Shown: in pieces, positions 36,119 to 48,206 of the stretch
Layout of the letters: each line of letters starts with the position of its first letter
Numbering within the stretch: the stretch's first letter is position 1
Origin: Saururus chinensis
Taxonomy: Eukaryota > Streptophyta > Magnoliopsida > Piperales > Saururaceae
DNA length: 64,000 bases
Assembly: GCA_035235625.1 (NCBI GenBank)
Contig: CP141147.1
Location: 4,949,001-5,013,000 of the forward strand
Direction: 5' to 3'
Program-made: the position numbers and the translations under genes
Notes under the pieces: generated by a model
Database searches by the model: none
Seen by the model: the letters and a program-made list of their open reading frames with translations, nothing else
Told to the model about the DNA's origin: nothing

Positions 36119-38423
36119 ATGTGTGATAGGTATATTATTAGATTATTTTTTATTTTGAGTTTTCGAATGTGTTATATGGTGTCATATAAATCGACATCAC
36201 ATAGAGAAGCAAACAATGCTAGAAAATGCACATGGTATGCCCAGCTCTCAGTTGCAGAAAAAGATCGAATACGCAAGAAGAGGGCATTAAATAAGGTTGC
36301 CGCAAAGGATCGATTGAATCTAGAAAACAAGAATTCATTGAGTTCACTCGTGGATTCCAATGCGAACTTTAACAAACCATGATGATCAACTTATATATAT
36401 AAATAACGGTAACTTGACTATATATTTGAAGGCTTCCTTTTTTTTCAACTAATTTTGGGAATAATATTTTTTGGATCTTCCTCATTGGTAGACCGGGTGG
36501 GTGATTGAATTGTTGCTATTCATGATCGTTTCACTTCCAATGAGGAGTCGACTTACATTAGACCCAATCTATTGGATATAGAATCATTTGAATTGCCCTC
36601 AATGTCAAAGACCATAAGAAAGAAGGCTAAGGTCCATCGTATAGACCTAGCTGCTGACTACATATATTGTGGAGCAAAAAAATTTAGGATGGAAACAAAG
36701 GCTTTTTGCTGTGAAAATGGGGGCGTTATGATTTGTCTTAATGGAATTCCATCAGAGTTGGAGGAACTTTATCTTGGCACCTCAGATGAGTGTAGGGCTT
36801 TCTGTGATTGTGTCAGAGGTTATAATAGCCTCTTTTCTTTCACATCGATTTGTGCTGAGATCAATGAGAGTGTCAATAATATGAGGGTTGGAACATACAC
36901 TTATCAAATCCATAGTCAAATTTATCATTCTCTCCACTCTCTAGAACCAACAGATTTGGGTCCCCGCTTCTTGCAGCTGTATTTTTATGATACAAATCAT
37001 GAGGAAGAAAATTGCATGCACTTAATGTCGAACTTGTCCCTGATATTGGTACAAAAGATTATCAATATTCTTGATATGAATCCTTATGCACAGTTTATGT
37101 GGCAACTTAGACATATGGGGGATGTTCATGAACTAAGAATTGGTATTCAAAAGAGTTGTGGTCATGATCAACATGTCTACAATGCACCATCTTCATCTCA
37201 AGTGGCTGCTATTTGGATCGAAGGAGATGAGGTAACAGGTGAACGAGAACGACATATTATTGTTCACGGAAAACAAGGTGAATCATATAAAGTTCAACCT
37301 TATTATGGGTGCTATGACCCTTTGCAATACCCATTGTTGTTTCCAAGTGGGGAGACTGGTTGGCATGTTGGGATTAATCGTCGTTGTTTGGAAAATTCAG
37401 CGTATCCAAATAGCATTGAGCAATTTGAGCAAGAATTACAAATTGAAGGCCAACTTTAGAGATGACGCACTAATGTGACTTGTAGAGAATATTATGCCTA
37501 TTTATTCCAAATGAGATCTAACCCGTCATGGAGTATCATCAATGGTGGGCGTTTATTTCAACAATATATAGTTGACATGTATGTGCAAATCGAGACAAAT
37601 AGATTGAACTTTATACAACATAATCAACGTGCTTTAAGGGCAGAATTTTACCAAGGTGTAGTAGATAGTGTTGCTGTTGGAGAGATAGAAGGTAGAAGAA
37701 TAGGTAAACGGGTTGTGTTACCTGCATCATTCATTGGTGGACCACGTGATATGAGACGAAGATATTTGGATGCAATGGCTCTTGTTCAAACATATGGTAA
37801 ACTGGATTTGTTTATTACAATGACATGCAACTCAGAATGGCCTGAGATTACTAGTCATTTGAAACCTTGAGAAGTTGCATCTAATAGACCTGATATTGTC
37901 TCCTGAGTTTTTAAGGCCAAGATAGATGATTTGAATGACCTTATTATAAAATCAGGTTTCATGGGTAGAGTTATTGCCCACATGGATGTTATAGAGTTCC
38001 AAAAACGAGGGTTGCCACATATGCACTTATTAGCCATAATAGAAAAAGAAGACAAGATAATGGGTGCTAATACAAATGACAATTTGTTTGTGCAGAAATT
38101 CCAAAAGTTGAAGAAGACGCATTATTACAAAGCTGTGTCATGAAACACATGATGCATGAACCCTGTGGGATTTCTAGAATGAACCCCCCATGTATGACAC
38201 AAGGAGGTTGTCATTTTAGATATCCAAGAAGATTTATAGATGTCACTATAGAAGGTGATGATTCGTACCCAATATATAGGGGACGAAACAATGGTTCGTC
38301 TGTATATGTGCGTGGTCACATGTTGGATAATCAATGGGTTGTTCCTTACAATCCTTTTTTGTTGAAGCGTTATGATTGTCACATGAATGTTGAGGTATGT
38401 TCAAGTATTAAGGCAGTAAAGTA

Positions 38424-38479
<56 letters not shown>

Positions 38480-40764
38480 CATGATCGTATCTCTACACAA
38501 TTGATGAACAACTTATATGTTGATGAAATTAAGAGTTATCAAAACGCACGGTGGGTATCTCCATGTGAAGTAGCTTGGTGCATTTTTGCATTCATCCTTA
38601 GTGATAATCATCTTGTTGTTATCAATTTGCAACTTCACTTACCAAATAAGCATACAATCTCTTCTTATGATGGACAAAGTTTAGTTGATTTTATTGATAA
38701 TGAGGTGATTTTCCAGACAATGTTGACAGCTTACTTTGACAAAAACAAGATTGAGCCACATGCTCGTACTTTACTTTACCGAGAATTTCCAACCTTTTAT
38801 GTGTATAGTCAGGGTCGTTCATGGGATCCTCAAAAGTCTGGTTTTGCAATTGTTAGAATAAATGTTGCAAATCCAGTTGAAGGAGAGAGATATTATTTAA
38901 GGCTTTGGTTGAATCATGTTCGTGGAGCAGAATCGTTTGATCATTTGCTATGTGTTAACAACATGCAATGTAAGACATTTCGTGAGGCAGCACATATGAT
39001 GGGATTATTGGTTGATGACAATGATATATTACTATGTTTGGAAGAGGCATCAACATTCTCAATGTCAGTTTCTTTAAGAACATAGTTCGCAGCAAGTTTA
39101 GTATTTTGTGAACACGTTGACGTACAAAAATTATGGGATACAATGTTTTTTGATATGTCTGATGATTGTGTTCTCGCAAGTGGATTTCAGACATTGTACA
39201 TGTTGCTTATGTTCTAAAAGAAATTGGTGAGTGTATTGCAAATTTAGGTCATTCTTTAGAAGATTTTGATTTACCAAGGATTGAAATTGATTCTTTTAGA
39301 TATAGCCGAGCAACGAAGGTCATCGAGGAGGGATTAGTTCTAATATCCTATCAAAATTTGGAAGCAGTTAATTATTTAAATGAAGATCAACGAAGAGCAT
39401 ATGACATAATTATTGCACGAGTGGAAGCTAGGTCGACAGGTGTTTTCTTTGTTGATGGTCGTGGTGGGACGGGTAAGACTTTCTTGTATAGAGCTATTCT
39501 TGCAACAATTAGGCAACGAGGAATGATCACACTTGCAACAGCAACCTCTGGGGTTACTACATCAATCTTGCGAGGAGGACGTACTGCTCATTCTAGATTT
39601 AAGATACTGATTGAGATTGGGATTATAGCTCATGCAATATTTCAAAACAAAGTGGGATGACACAATTATTTACACAAGCAGCTTTGATTATATGGGACGA
39701 AGCACCAATGACAAAAAGGTATGCATTTGAGGCATTGGATCGCACACTTCAAGATATTCTAGATTGTTCAAAACCTTTTGGTGGAAAAGTGGTTGTGTGT
39801 GGTGGAGATTTTCGACAAGTATTGCCGGTGGTTCCCAAAGGCATAAGAGAAGAGATAGTTGATGCATGTTTGGTGCGCTCAAAGATTTGGCAAACTGTTG
39901 AGAAATTGCCTCTCAGTAAAAATATGTGTGCAAGGAATGATCTAGATTTTTGTTTATATTTACTTCGGATTGGCGATGGAGATGAAACATGTGTTCAAAA
40001 AGATTACATTAGAATGCCATCCGATATGTTGATTGAAGCCACAAATTTCGAAAATGGAACTTGCAAACTGATTGCGAAAATATTCTCATCTTTAGAAGCA
40101 TGACTTTTGGAATCAAGTTACTTGGGAGAGAGGTGCATATTGACAACAAAAAATGAATATGTTGATCAAATAAATTCAAGAATCGTTTCGATGTGCAGTG
40201 GCAATGCAGTAACATACTCGAGTTATGACACAGCAATTGACGATACAAATAATTTTTAACCACATGAGTTCCTTAACATGCTTACTCCAAATGGCTTGCC
40301 TCCACATAAATTGGTACTCAAGTAAAATTGCCCAATTATGTTATTGTGAAAGCTCGATCAAAGGAATGGTTTGTGTAATGGCACAAGGTTGATTTGTATC
40401 AAGTTTGATCGTAATGTTATACATGCTCAAATTACAACAGGGGAATATAAGGGAAGAAATGTTTTTTTGCCAAGGATTCCACTCATGATAGCAGATAATG
40501 AAAAGTGCCCATTTAGATTTAAACGTAAACAATTTCCTATAAGGCTTGCATTTGCAATGACTATAAATAAAGCTCAAGGTCAGACAATTGAAAATGTAGG
40601 ATTGTACTTACCGGAACCAATTTTTTCGCATGTCCAATTATATGTTGCTTTGTCAAGAGGTACTTCTAAGTCGAAAACAAAAATCTTGATCAAACATTCT
40701 TTAGATAAGACTATACCACGTGGAGTGACATGAAATGTTGTATTTAAAGAAGTGTTTACCAAAT
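36119..40764 (+). pseudogene. Helitron Rep/helicase (RepHel) pseudogene
   Basis: Order along the element: a basic N-terminal segment (about 36,210-36,310, WYAQLSVAEKDRIRKKRA); Helitron N-terminal domain (36,572-37,870, with DPLQYPLLFPSGE and GGRLFQQYIVDMYVQIE); Rep endonuclease motif FITMTCNSEWPEI at about 37,810; the HUH-type HMH at 38,018-38,026 within EFQKRGLPHMHLL; then Pif1-family helicase with Walker A GRGGTGKT (39,454-39,480), Walker B LIIWDEAP (about 39,690), GGDFRQVLPVV and the C-terminal LYVALSRGT. In-frame stops stand at 37,457, 37,463, 37,868, 39,083, 40,101, 40,257, 40,323, 40,347 and 40,731. Frameshifts occur near 38,085, at the TA repeat 38,428-38,475, near 39,190 and near 39,640. 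The Tyr motif after SSIKAVK is destroyed. It cannot make a working transposase. Confidence 0.88.
38428..38475. repeat. (TA)n microsatellite at the Rep tyrosine motif
   Basis: It lies between codons for SSIKAVK and those for GHDRIS. Helitron Rep proteins normally have a YLYKYxYKGHDR-like segment here, with the catalytic tyrosines. The repeat leaves a stop just before it (TAA 38,422-38,424) and changes frame by one across it. The normal codons TAT-AAA-TAT-ATA are themselves TA-rich, which would seed slippage. Confidence 0.85.
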
Positions 40765-40868
40765 AACTTGTGAGTTTTATAATAATTCGTCTTCCTTTTT
40801 GTTTATATGGAATTAGATTATTGTTTGCTGATAACATTTACATTGTTTACTATTTTCTTAGGTTTACA

Positions 40869-41803
40869 ATGGTAACGACCTGCATTCCAATATCTAAATT
40901 ATCAACGAGTAAGGTTCAATGGACAATAAAATGTCTAATATTGGAAAAGAGCAAAATACACTCGTTTGACAACTCAAAGGGTTCTGGAATCATTATGAAC
41001 ATACGTGTTATTGATGAAGAGGTTAGTCCCCAAAAACTTCCTTACATATAGTTGTTGTTCTTCTTGTTTGATATAATTTACATTTATGTTATCCAAAGTT
41101 GATTGAATTGTTACAAAAATATTTTGATGGATATTGGTCTATACTTGATTGTCTATTTTGATATGGTTCTAGAATTCAATTGTTGGTTTTTAATGAGTTA
41201 GTTGAAGCATTCAAGACTACTACCTTGGAGGGTAAAACATACTACATATCAAATGGGTTGATTAAGTATTCAACTCCAAGATACTAGTGGAGTACAACCG
41301 AGTATGAGATAATTGTTTAGAAGTGTACAACAATTGTTCTTGTACCAGATGAATTTGCTATAACAAGTTATGACAATTGTTGAATAACTTGTCTAGATGC
41401 ACTTCAAGTCTCAAAAAATATACAAGAAACAATCAGTAAGAAAACACACTTGAAAAGTAAATTTTTTACATATATGCATTAAGTAAACGTTTTGGTCCTT
41501 TATTTTGGCAGATGTACTTGGAGTTGTAATTAGCATTGGTAATCAAACCATTGTATGTAGGCGTAATGGAACTGAAGTAAATCGTCGGTCACTTGAGTTG
41601 ATTGATAAAAAGTAAATTCACAACCTAATTTTGTAGTTTATGATATGTTGGTTTTCTCAACATTTTTCTTTCCAGGTGTATAATGTCAATTTCAATAAGC
41701 TTATGGGGGGATATCGTAGAAAATGATGTACCCATTCTTAAGGAATGTCTTGGTGAACACCCAATTATTTATTTAACAGTTGTGCGAGTTCAAAAATTTC
41801 AAG
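40869..41803 (+). pseudogene. RPA70-like single-strand DNA-binding protein of the Helitron
   Basis: Exon 1 (40,869-41,021) reads PISKLSTSKVQWTIKCLIL ... IMNIRVIDEE and ends at a GT donor. Exon 2 (from about 41,173) has NELVEAFKTTTLEGKTYYIS and NGLIKYSTPRY, with an extra T before it and a stop at 41,287. Exon 3 (41,512-41,611) reads DVLGVVISIGNQTIVCRRNG. Exon 4 (41,676-41,803) has SLWGDIVENDVPILKE and HPIIYLTVVRVQKFQG before a GT. These match, in order, the OB folds DBD-A and DBD-B of replication protein A large subunit. DBD-C and the zinc motif are not seen before the LTR insertion at 41,935. Plant Helitrons commonly carry such genes, thought to bind the displaced strand. Confidence 0.75.
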
Positions 41804-41934
41804 GTATCCTTATTTTGTTGACAATCTAAGGTAATGTGTGAACAACTCTTATGTATAATATTATTTCACAGTTATATTTGTAGAATGACCAACGTTATAC
41901 AATGAGAGACCAACATGTAGATGGAGAAGGGTGT

Positions 41935-43043
41935 TGTAACAACCCAACCCAAACCAGGCCCACAAAATCACCTAATAAAAATTTTTCTTCCTTGAACCAG
42001 GAATAATTGTCTGTGTGCGAGAGGTAAAATATTTTTCTATGCACTACGGAGCTTTAAGGCTTCCCTGTACGTAGACTTAGGTTGTAACGAACACATACAC
42101 ACAACAAAGCTTCATAGTTCGTCTTGTGTAAAATAGAATAAAATATATTATTATAATTAATTTGGATCGGGCCAACATTGCCTTGTCGTTTGTTGCCTAT
42201 GTACGTATTGGATATTATTCCAATACAATCAGATCCGGACGTAGTTCTGCCTAATGGCTACTACATACATCAGGTATCACAAAATCATATACGTTAAAAT
42301 ATGTATATACTGATATTCAATCGGAGTTATGCAAAAACTGATAAAACACCGACACTACACATCTCTCTCTATCACAGAGTAGGATCAATCACATTCACAC
42401 GTCTCGCTCTATCACTGAGCTTAGACCGAACACACACCACACGTCTCGCTCTACCAGAGAACGAGACGGAACAAAAACAAGTCATATCAAACATAGCAAA
42501 TCAAAACACAAAGAATCATGGCATTGAACATATCCTAATTTAGCACATGCAACTCTAACTTAAATAGGAGGTCAGAAATGCTTACTTCCCTCATGTCTCG
42601 CAAGGTAGCGGTATTCAGAGTTGCTCTATTCCTTCTATGCATCGTGGCCGCATGTTACGGTGATGTGGTCACGCGTTCCGCGCTCGCAAATTTTTTTTTT
42701 ATATACTAATCTTCAAAAGCGCATAATTTCATAACCCGGATTCGGATTCGTGCGTTCTTGGTACCGTTGGACTCGTATCAATGAGCCTTTCGATACTAAC
42801 CCACTTAAAGCAGCATATCATGCTTTTTCCAAGCGGGTCCTACCTATTTTCCATGCTTCTTGAGGTCATAAATTCTGGTCAAGACCTCTGTTTCACGCGT
42901 TCTTCGAATAGTTACGCTCGTTTCTTCTAGTTCCACTCATATACTGTGGTTTTAACCTCTGAAGCCTTCTAAAATTTATTACAAAATTATCCAATTAGGC
43001 CTAACCCTTCAGGTTAGACGTAATCAAAAAATGAGTCGTTACA
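41935..43043 (-). repeat. Left LTR (3' LTR by element orientation), internally deleted
   Basis: 1109 bp against 1906 bp for the other LTR. The missing part corresponds to about 47,000-47,775. The remainder aligns throughout, including CTCGCTCTATCACTGAGC hairpins at 42,357-42,470. The minus-strand short frame near 42,301-42,543 is an artefact. Confidence 0.8.
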
Positions 43044-43058
43044 TTCTTCCCCCCTTAA
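43044..43058 (-). promoter_or_regulatory. Polypurine tract
   Basis: The minus strand reads TAAGGGGGGAAGAA immediately before the LTR start TGTAAC, as expected for the plus-strand primer beside a 3' LTR. Confidence 0.75.
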
Positions 43059-43984
43059 ACGAATTGCGTCCTCGCAATTCACCAAAAATATGAATCAAAA
43101 CTCATCTGATTCAAAACAAATATCTAGTAAAATCCGATAATTAATGGGTTAAGTAATCATAAACAAAGTGTAATAGATCATTATCAAAGTAAACCATATA
43201 ATAATAGAATCTAATCTTTAAATTGGATAACACATTCACAAACATAATTTGATAATTTATGATTAGATAAAATATTTTCAATAGAAATCTGACTATAAAT
43301 ATAAAATTGGATAAATTATATCATACACAATTCGATACTTAATTTAGAGTCGAATAAATCATCATTTAGAAATTAGAAATATCATTCAAAATTAGACATA
43401 TCATTCTTTTAAAATTCAATGAATCGACCATTCATCAAAATCTGATAAATTGTTCGAAATCCGATAGTTAATTCAAAATCGGATAAATCCTTGTTTAGAA
43501 ATTCTGATATGTCGTTCAAAATTGGATATATCGTTCTTTCAGAATTCGATAATTCAATCAGTAAATTAGAGTGCCGCGATACCAAACGGCTTACATCCGC
43601 ACTCGTGGGGACACAGAAGACGGAATGATAAGAGCTATACCATGATGCACTACACCTATACATGCCAGAACCTAACAAAAATTTTGGTGGGTATCTTTAT
43701 TTAAATCTGCGATACCGAACGGCTTACATTCGCCCTCATGGGGCCACAGAAGATAGAAGGATAGGAGCTTTCCGATGATGCTCCACACCTGTGCACGCCA
43801 GAGCCAAATTTGGTGGTATCCAGAATTGATAGCTTTTGGGATTTATACCAAATAACTATCCAGAGAGTCTAAAGACCCAAATCATCGAAATCTTCATTGT
43901 CAAATCAAATTCAGAATAAACGTTTCCGAATAAACTAGATTTGAAATTGAAATTCAATTCAATACACTCGCGGAATCAACCTTG

Positions 43985-45315
43985 AAGCTATCCACTAACA
44001 CCTCAGGTCCCATACCACGGGTGTTTGATGGTTTCTTCTTAGCAATTCCACAAGTGATTGAGATAAATTTACTAAATTTCAAATCAGTTTTCAAATTACC
44101 AATGATTTGAAATTAAATTCATATCAAATCCATCAGCAGATTCAACCTTAGAGCGATCCACTAACGCCTGATATTTCATATCACAGGTGTTTAGTGATTT
44201 CTCTTCGGGATTTCCATTGTTTTTCAAAACAGATTTTAAACAAAACTTTCAAAATACTCATATTTCATAATTGAGTTTTGTATAAATACATCGGTAGAAT
44301 TCACTACAGAGCTGTCCACTAACACCTCACCTTCTATACCGTGGGTGTTTAATGGTTACTCTGAGGTGGTTCCACCGCTTTTGAAAATAATTTTATTTCT
44401 GAGTTAAAAATATTTTCTAAAATGAGTAATTTGAAATCAAATTTTTATTTCAATACCCTGGTAGAATTAACCATAGAGTTTTCCACTAGCGTCTCATGTC
44501 CCATAGCATGAGCGGTCGGTGGTTACCCTGTGGTAATTCTACCGCCTTTGAAAACAAATTAATTTCTAAATCAGAAACATTTTCTAAAATGAACAATTTG
44601 AAATCAAATTTTATTTCAATAATCGAGTAGAATTAACCATAGAGTTTTCCACTAGCGCCTCATGTCCCATAGTATGAGCGATCGATGGTTACCCCTTGAT
44701 AATTCAATCGTAGTTGAAAACATATTTGAAATCAAATTTTATTTTAATACCCTAGTAGAATTAACCATAGGGTTTCCCACTAGCACTTCATGTCCCATAC
44801 CATGAGCGGTTGGTGGTTACCCTGTGGTAATTCTACCGTCTTTAAAAATAATTGAATTTTTGAACCAATCAAAATCAAATTTGATTTAAATACTGAAGTA
44901 GAATTAACCATAGAGTTTTCCACTTGCGATTCATGTCCCATAGTATGAGCAGTCGGTGGTTACCCCTTGGTAATTCTACCGCTTTTGAAAACAAATTAAT
45001 TTTAGAATCAAAAATATTTTATAAAATGAACAATTCGAAATCAAATTTTCATTTCAATACATTGGTAGAATTAACTGTAGAGTTTTCCACTCGTGCCTCA
45101 TGTCTTGTACCATGAGAGGTTGGTGGTTACTCCATGGTAATTCTATCGCCTTTGAAGACAAATTAATTTCTGAATCAAAAATATTTTCTAAAACGAACAA
45201 TTCGAAATCAAACTTTCATTTCAATACATTGGTAGAATTAACGGTAGAATTTTCCACTAGTGCCTCATGTCTCATACCATGAGCGGTTGGTGGTTACCCC
45301 ATGGTAATTTTACCG
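43985..45315. repeat. Tandem array of hairpin-forming units, copy 2
   Basis: Counterpart of 9985-11,345 with the same number and order of units (starts near 43,970, 44,130, 44,290, 44,461, 44,628, 44,755, 44,898, 45,064 and 45,231). The paired arms CCACTAGCGCCTCATG and CATGAGCGGTCGGTGG, and the outer GTAGAATTAACC/GGTAATTCTAC, are maintained. Short frames inside are artefacts. Confidence 0.7.
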
Positions 45316-45319
45316 TGGT

Positions 45320-46280
45320 TTAAAACACATTGAAATCAAAGTTGCAGAAAACATTAAAAAAAATGTAACGAATACAAAACAAAATTTTCGATCGAGTCAA
45401 ATTCAAAATCAAAATTCGTAAAATCAAGGTTTCAGGTTAAATCCAAAGCCACACGTGTAAAACAAAATTTCAATTGATTCTCGATAGAAAATTGAAATTT
45501 GGAGAAATTCAAATCTGTCTTAAATTTGATGCAACATATGCAGAATGGAATTCTAAATTAAATATAAATAAGCTTATTCAGAAAAGAATTTTTAAATAAC
45601 TTATGATTAAAATTTAACATTCATATAAATCCCGATGTCACATATACAAAATGTAAAGTTCAAAAGAAAAGTTCATACTAAATTTAATGAAAAAATTAAA
45701 CATGATGCAACACATGGCGATAAAAAACTCAAATAATTCTTCGATTAAATTTCATACTAAATCATATGCAACATATTCAAAGCAAAAATTCCAAATCAAT
45801 TCAAATTTAAAATCGGCGTTTGTAAAGTCTAAGCTTGCTATCAATCAAATACACATACACAGGATAAAACTTTAAAATTACTTCTAATTAAAAAATTAGA
45901 GTTTGATATAATTTTAATATCACACTAACGTAATAGAACGACAAGGCAAAATCTGATACGACTTATTCATAACAACATATTCAAATCATTCTTTATTTAA
46001 GATTGAAATTCATAAAATAGAAGTCCATCTTAAATTAAAAATTATCGATGTAAAACAAAAATTCAAAATTAGAGTTTGTGTTAAATTTGATAACACACGG
46101 GTATTACCAAAAGATGAAAATCGGAATTTATTTGAAATCCACAACAACACGTCCATGACAGAAATTTACTTCAAATTAAAAATCACAATTCATTTCAAAA
46201 TAATCAGAACACATTCAACACAATAATTTCTAATTATTTCAAAATTAAAATCAAAATTCTTACTCTCGCTGACAGATCAA
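45320..46280 (-). other. Non-coding leader-side interior of LTR copy 2
   Basis: AT-rich sequence between the hairpin array and the primer-binding site, the region where gag would be expected. No open frame with similarity to gag is visible. The first 570 bp match copy 1 up to its break at about 11,970. Confidence 0.55.
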
Positions 46281-46293
46281 CGCTCTGATACCA
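46281..46293 (-). promoter_or_regulatory. Primer-binding site for initiator tRNA-Met
   Basis: The minus strand reads TGGTATCAGAGCG, complementary to the 3' end of plant initiator methionine tRNA, two bases inside the LTR. This fixes 46,296-48,201 as the 5' LTR. Confidence 0.85.
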
Positions 46294-46295
46294 TT

Positions 46296-48201
46296 CGTAA
46301 CGACCCGACCTGAGCCGGGCCCACAAAATCACCCAATAAAAAAATTTCTTCCTTAAACCAGGAATCATCGTTTGTGTGCGAGAGGTACAATGTTCGTCTA
46401 TGCACTACGAAGCTTTAAGGCTTCCCCCTACATAGACTTAGGTTGTAATGAACACATACACACAACGAAGCTTCATAGTTCGTCGCGTGTAAAACAGAAT
46501 AAAATATATTATTATAATTAATTTGGATCGGGCCAACATTGCCTTGTCGTTGGTTGCCGACGTGCATATTGGATATTATTCCAATACGATCAGATCCCAA
46601 TGTAGTTCTGCCTAATTGCTACTACATACATTAGGCATCACAAAATCATATACGTTAAAATACGTACATACTGATATTCAATCGGAGTTATCCAAAAACT
46701 GATAAAACACCGGCACTACACATCTCTCTCTATCAAAGAGCGGGATCAATCACATTCACACGTCTCGCTCTATCACTGAGCCCTGACCGAACACACACCA
46801 CACATCTCGCTCTACCAGAGAACGAGATGGAACATAAACAAGTCATATCAAACATAACAAATCAAAACAAAAAGAATCATGGCATTGAACATATCCTAAT
46901 TTAGCACATGCAACTCTATCTTAAACAGGAGGTCAGAAATGCTTACTCCCCTTGTGTCTCGTAAGGTAGTGGTATTCAGAGTTGCTTGTTCCTTCTGGGA
47001 GTCCTCCCCTTCAGATCCGAAGACAGTAGACGTAGCTTCCTCTAGCCTCCATATGTTCCTTGTCTTACACTAAAAGACTACGTACAAACCTTCTCCTTGC
47101 CGGAGACTCTTCTCGTTTTCTGCGCCAGTGGGCAGTGGACAGAACCTCCCCTAGTCGGGGATGTCCTCACACATCGTGTCTATTAAGTGGAAGACAGAGC
47201 CTCTCCTACTTTGGATTGCTTCTCTTGTTGTGGACCGGCAACTTTGGATAGAACCCCATCTTGCTCTGAGTCCCTTTTTCTTGTTCCGGTGCTCGAGGAT
47301 AACGGGCAGGGCCTCTCCTTGTCTCGAGGCATTTCCTCCACATACGGTCATCAACTCAGAAAACAGACCCCTCCATCACGTAGGACACACTCTTGGATGG
47401 ACTAAATCGGAGTTAGGACACTCAAGAACGGAGAGAAAGAAGTTTGTCGGCACTCGAGGACAAAGGGCAGAACCTCTCCTCCTCATACGGTCTTCAACTC
47501 GAAGCAATGATCCCTCCATCGTGTAGAGCATGCTCGATTTAGTAGGAAACGGGTCTTGGATGGGCTATATTGGACTCAGAACGCTCAAAAACAAGGAGAC
47601 AGAAGTTCTGGGTGAAAAACTGTTCGAAATGGGGGTATATATAGGCCCGACGCACCGAAAACTGCATCGCGCCACTGATTTGAAACCGCTACACCGCGAA
47701 CTTGCAACGTTCGCATTTTCTAGTGCCGCGCGTGCACTGTGCATCGCCTACGCGTAACGTATGCAGTGACTGCGCATCGCGACGGCATGTTATGCCCGAC
47801 GCGGTCGTGCATACTACATGTGTCTGTCACGTGCAACTAATTTTTTTTCTTTTTTTTTATATACTAATCTTCAAAAGCGCACAATTTCATACCTTGGATT
47901 CTGAATCTCGCGTTCTTGGTACCGTTGGACTCGTATCGGCGAGCCTTTTGATACTAACCAACTTAAAGTAGCATATCGTGATTTTTCCAAGTGGGTCCTA
48001 CCTATTTTCCAAGCTTCTCGAGGTCGTAAATTCCGGTCATGACCTCCGTTTCATGCGTTCTTTGAATCGTTATGCTCATTTCTTCAAGCTCTACTCATAT
48101 ATGGTGGTTTCAACCTCTAAAACCTTCTAAAATTTATTATAAAATTATCAAATTAGGCCTAACCCTTTAGGTTAGACGTAATTGAAAAATGAGTCGTTAC
48201 A
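46296..48201 (-). repeat. Right LTR (5' LTR by element orientation)
   Basis: 1906 bp, ending GTTACA at 48,201. At 46,296 the expected terminal TG is CG, one substitution. It contains the three short CTCGCTCT/AGAGCGAG-type hairpins at 46,717-46,830, a segment with repeated CCTCTCCT words (47,130-47,490) and a CpG-rich patch (47,690-47,840). Frames such as 47,161-47,526 are not genes. As 5' LTR it would contain the element's promoter, but I could not pick a TATA box. Confidence 0.82.
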
Positions 48202-48206
48202 AGTGT

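Larger units (their letters stand above)
36119..41934 (+). mobile_element. Helitron rolling-circle transposon, autonomous type, decayed
   Basis: It contains a Rep/helicase pseudogene (36,119-40,764) followed by RPA70-like exons (40,869-41,803), the gene content of plant autonomous Helitrons. The limits given are those of recognisable coding sequence up to the LTR insertion at 41,935. I could not identify the 5'-TC end or the 3' hairpin plus CTRR end. Part of the element may resume after 48,206. Confidence 0.7.
41935..48201 (-). mobile_element. Non-coding LTR retrotransposon (LARD-like), copy 2
   Basis: A 6.27-kb element with two LTRs (41,935-43,043 and 46,296-48,201) whose ends read TGTAAC...GTTACA. 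The flanks GGTGT (41,930-41,934) and AGTGT (48,202-48,206) fit a 5-bp target site duplication with one change. Primer-binding site and polypurine tract place transcription on the minus strand. The 3.25-kb interior has no gag or pol on either strand, so proteins must come from another element. It was inserted just past the last visible Helitron RPA-like exon, so it is younger than that Helitron. Confidence 0.85.

Noticed and set aside
47161..47526. A 121-codon frame in the right LTR
   Set aside because: It lies within an LTR, is not kept open in copy 1 or the left LTR, and has no gag or pol similarity.
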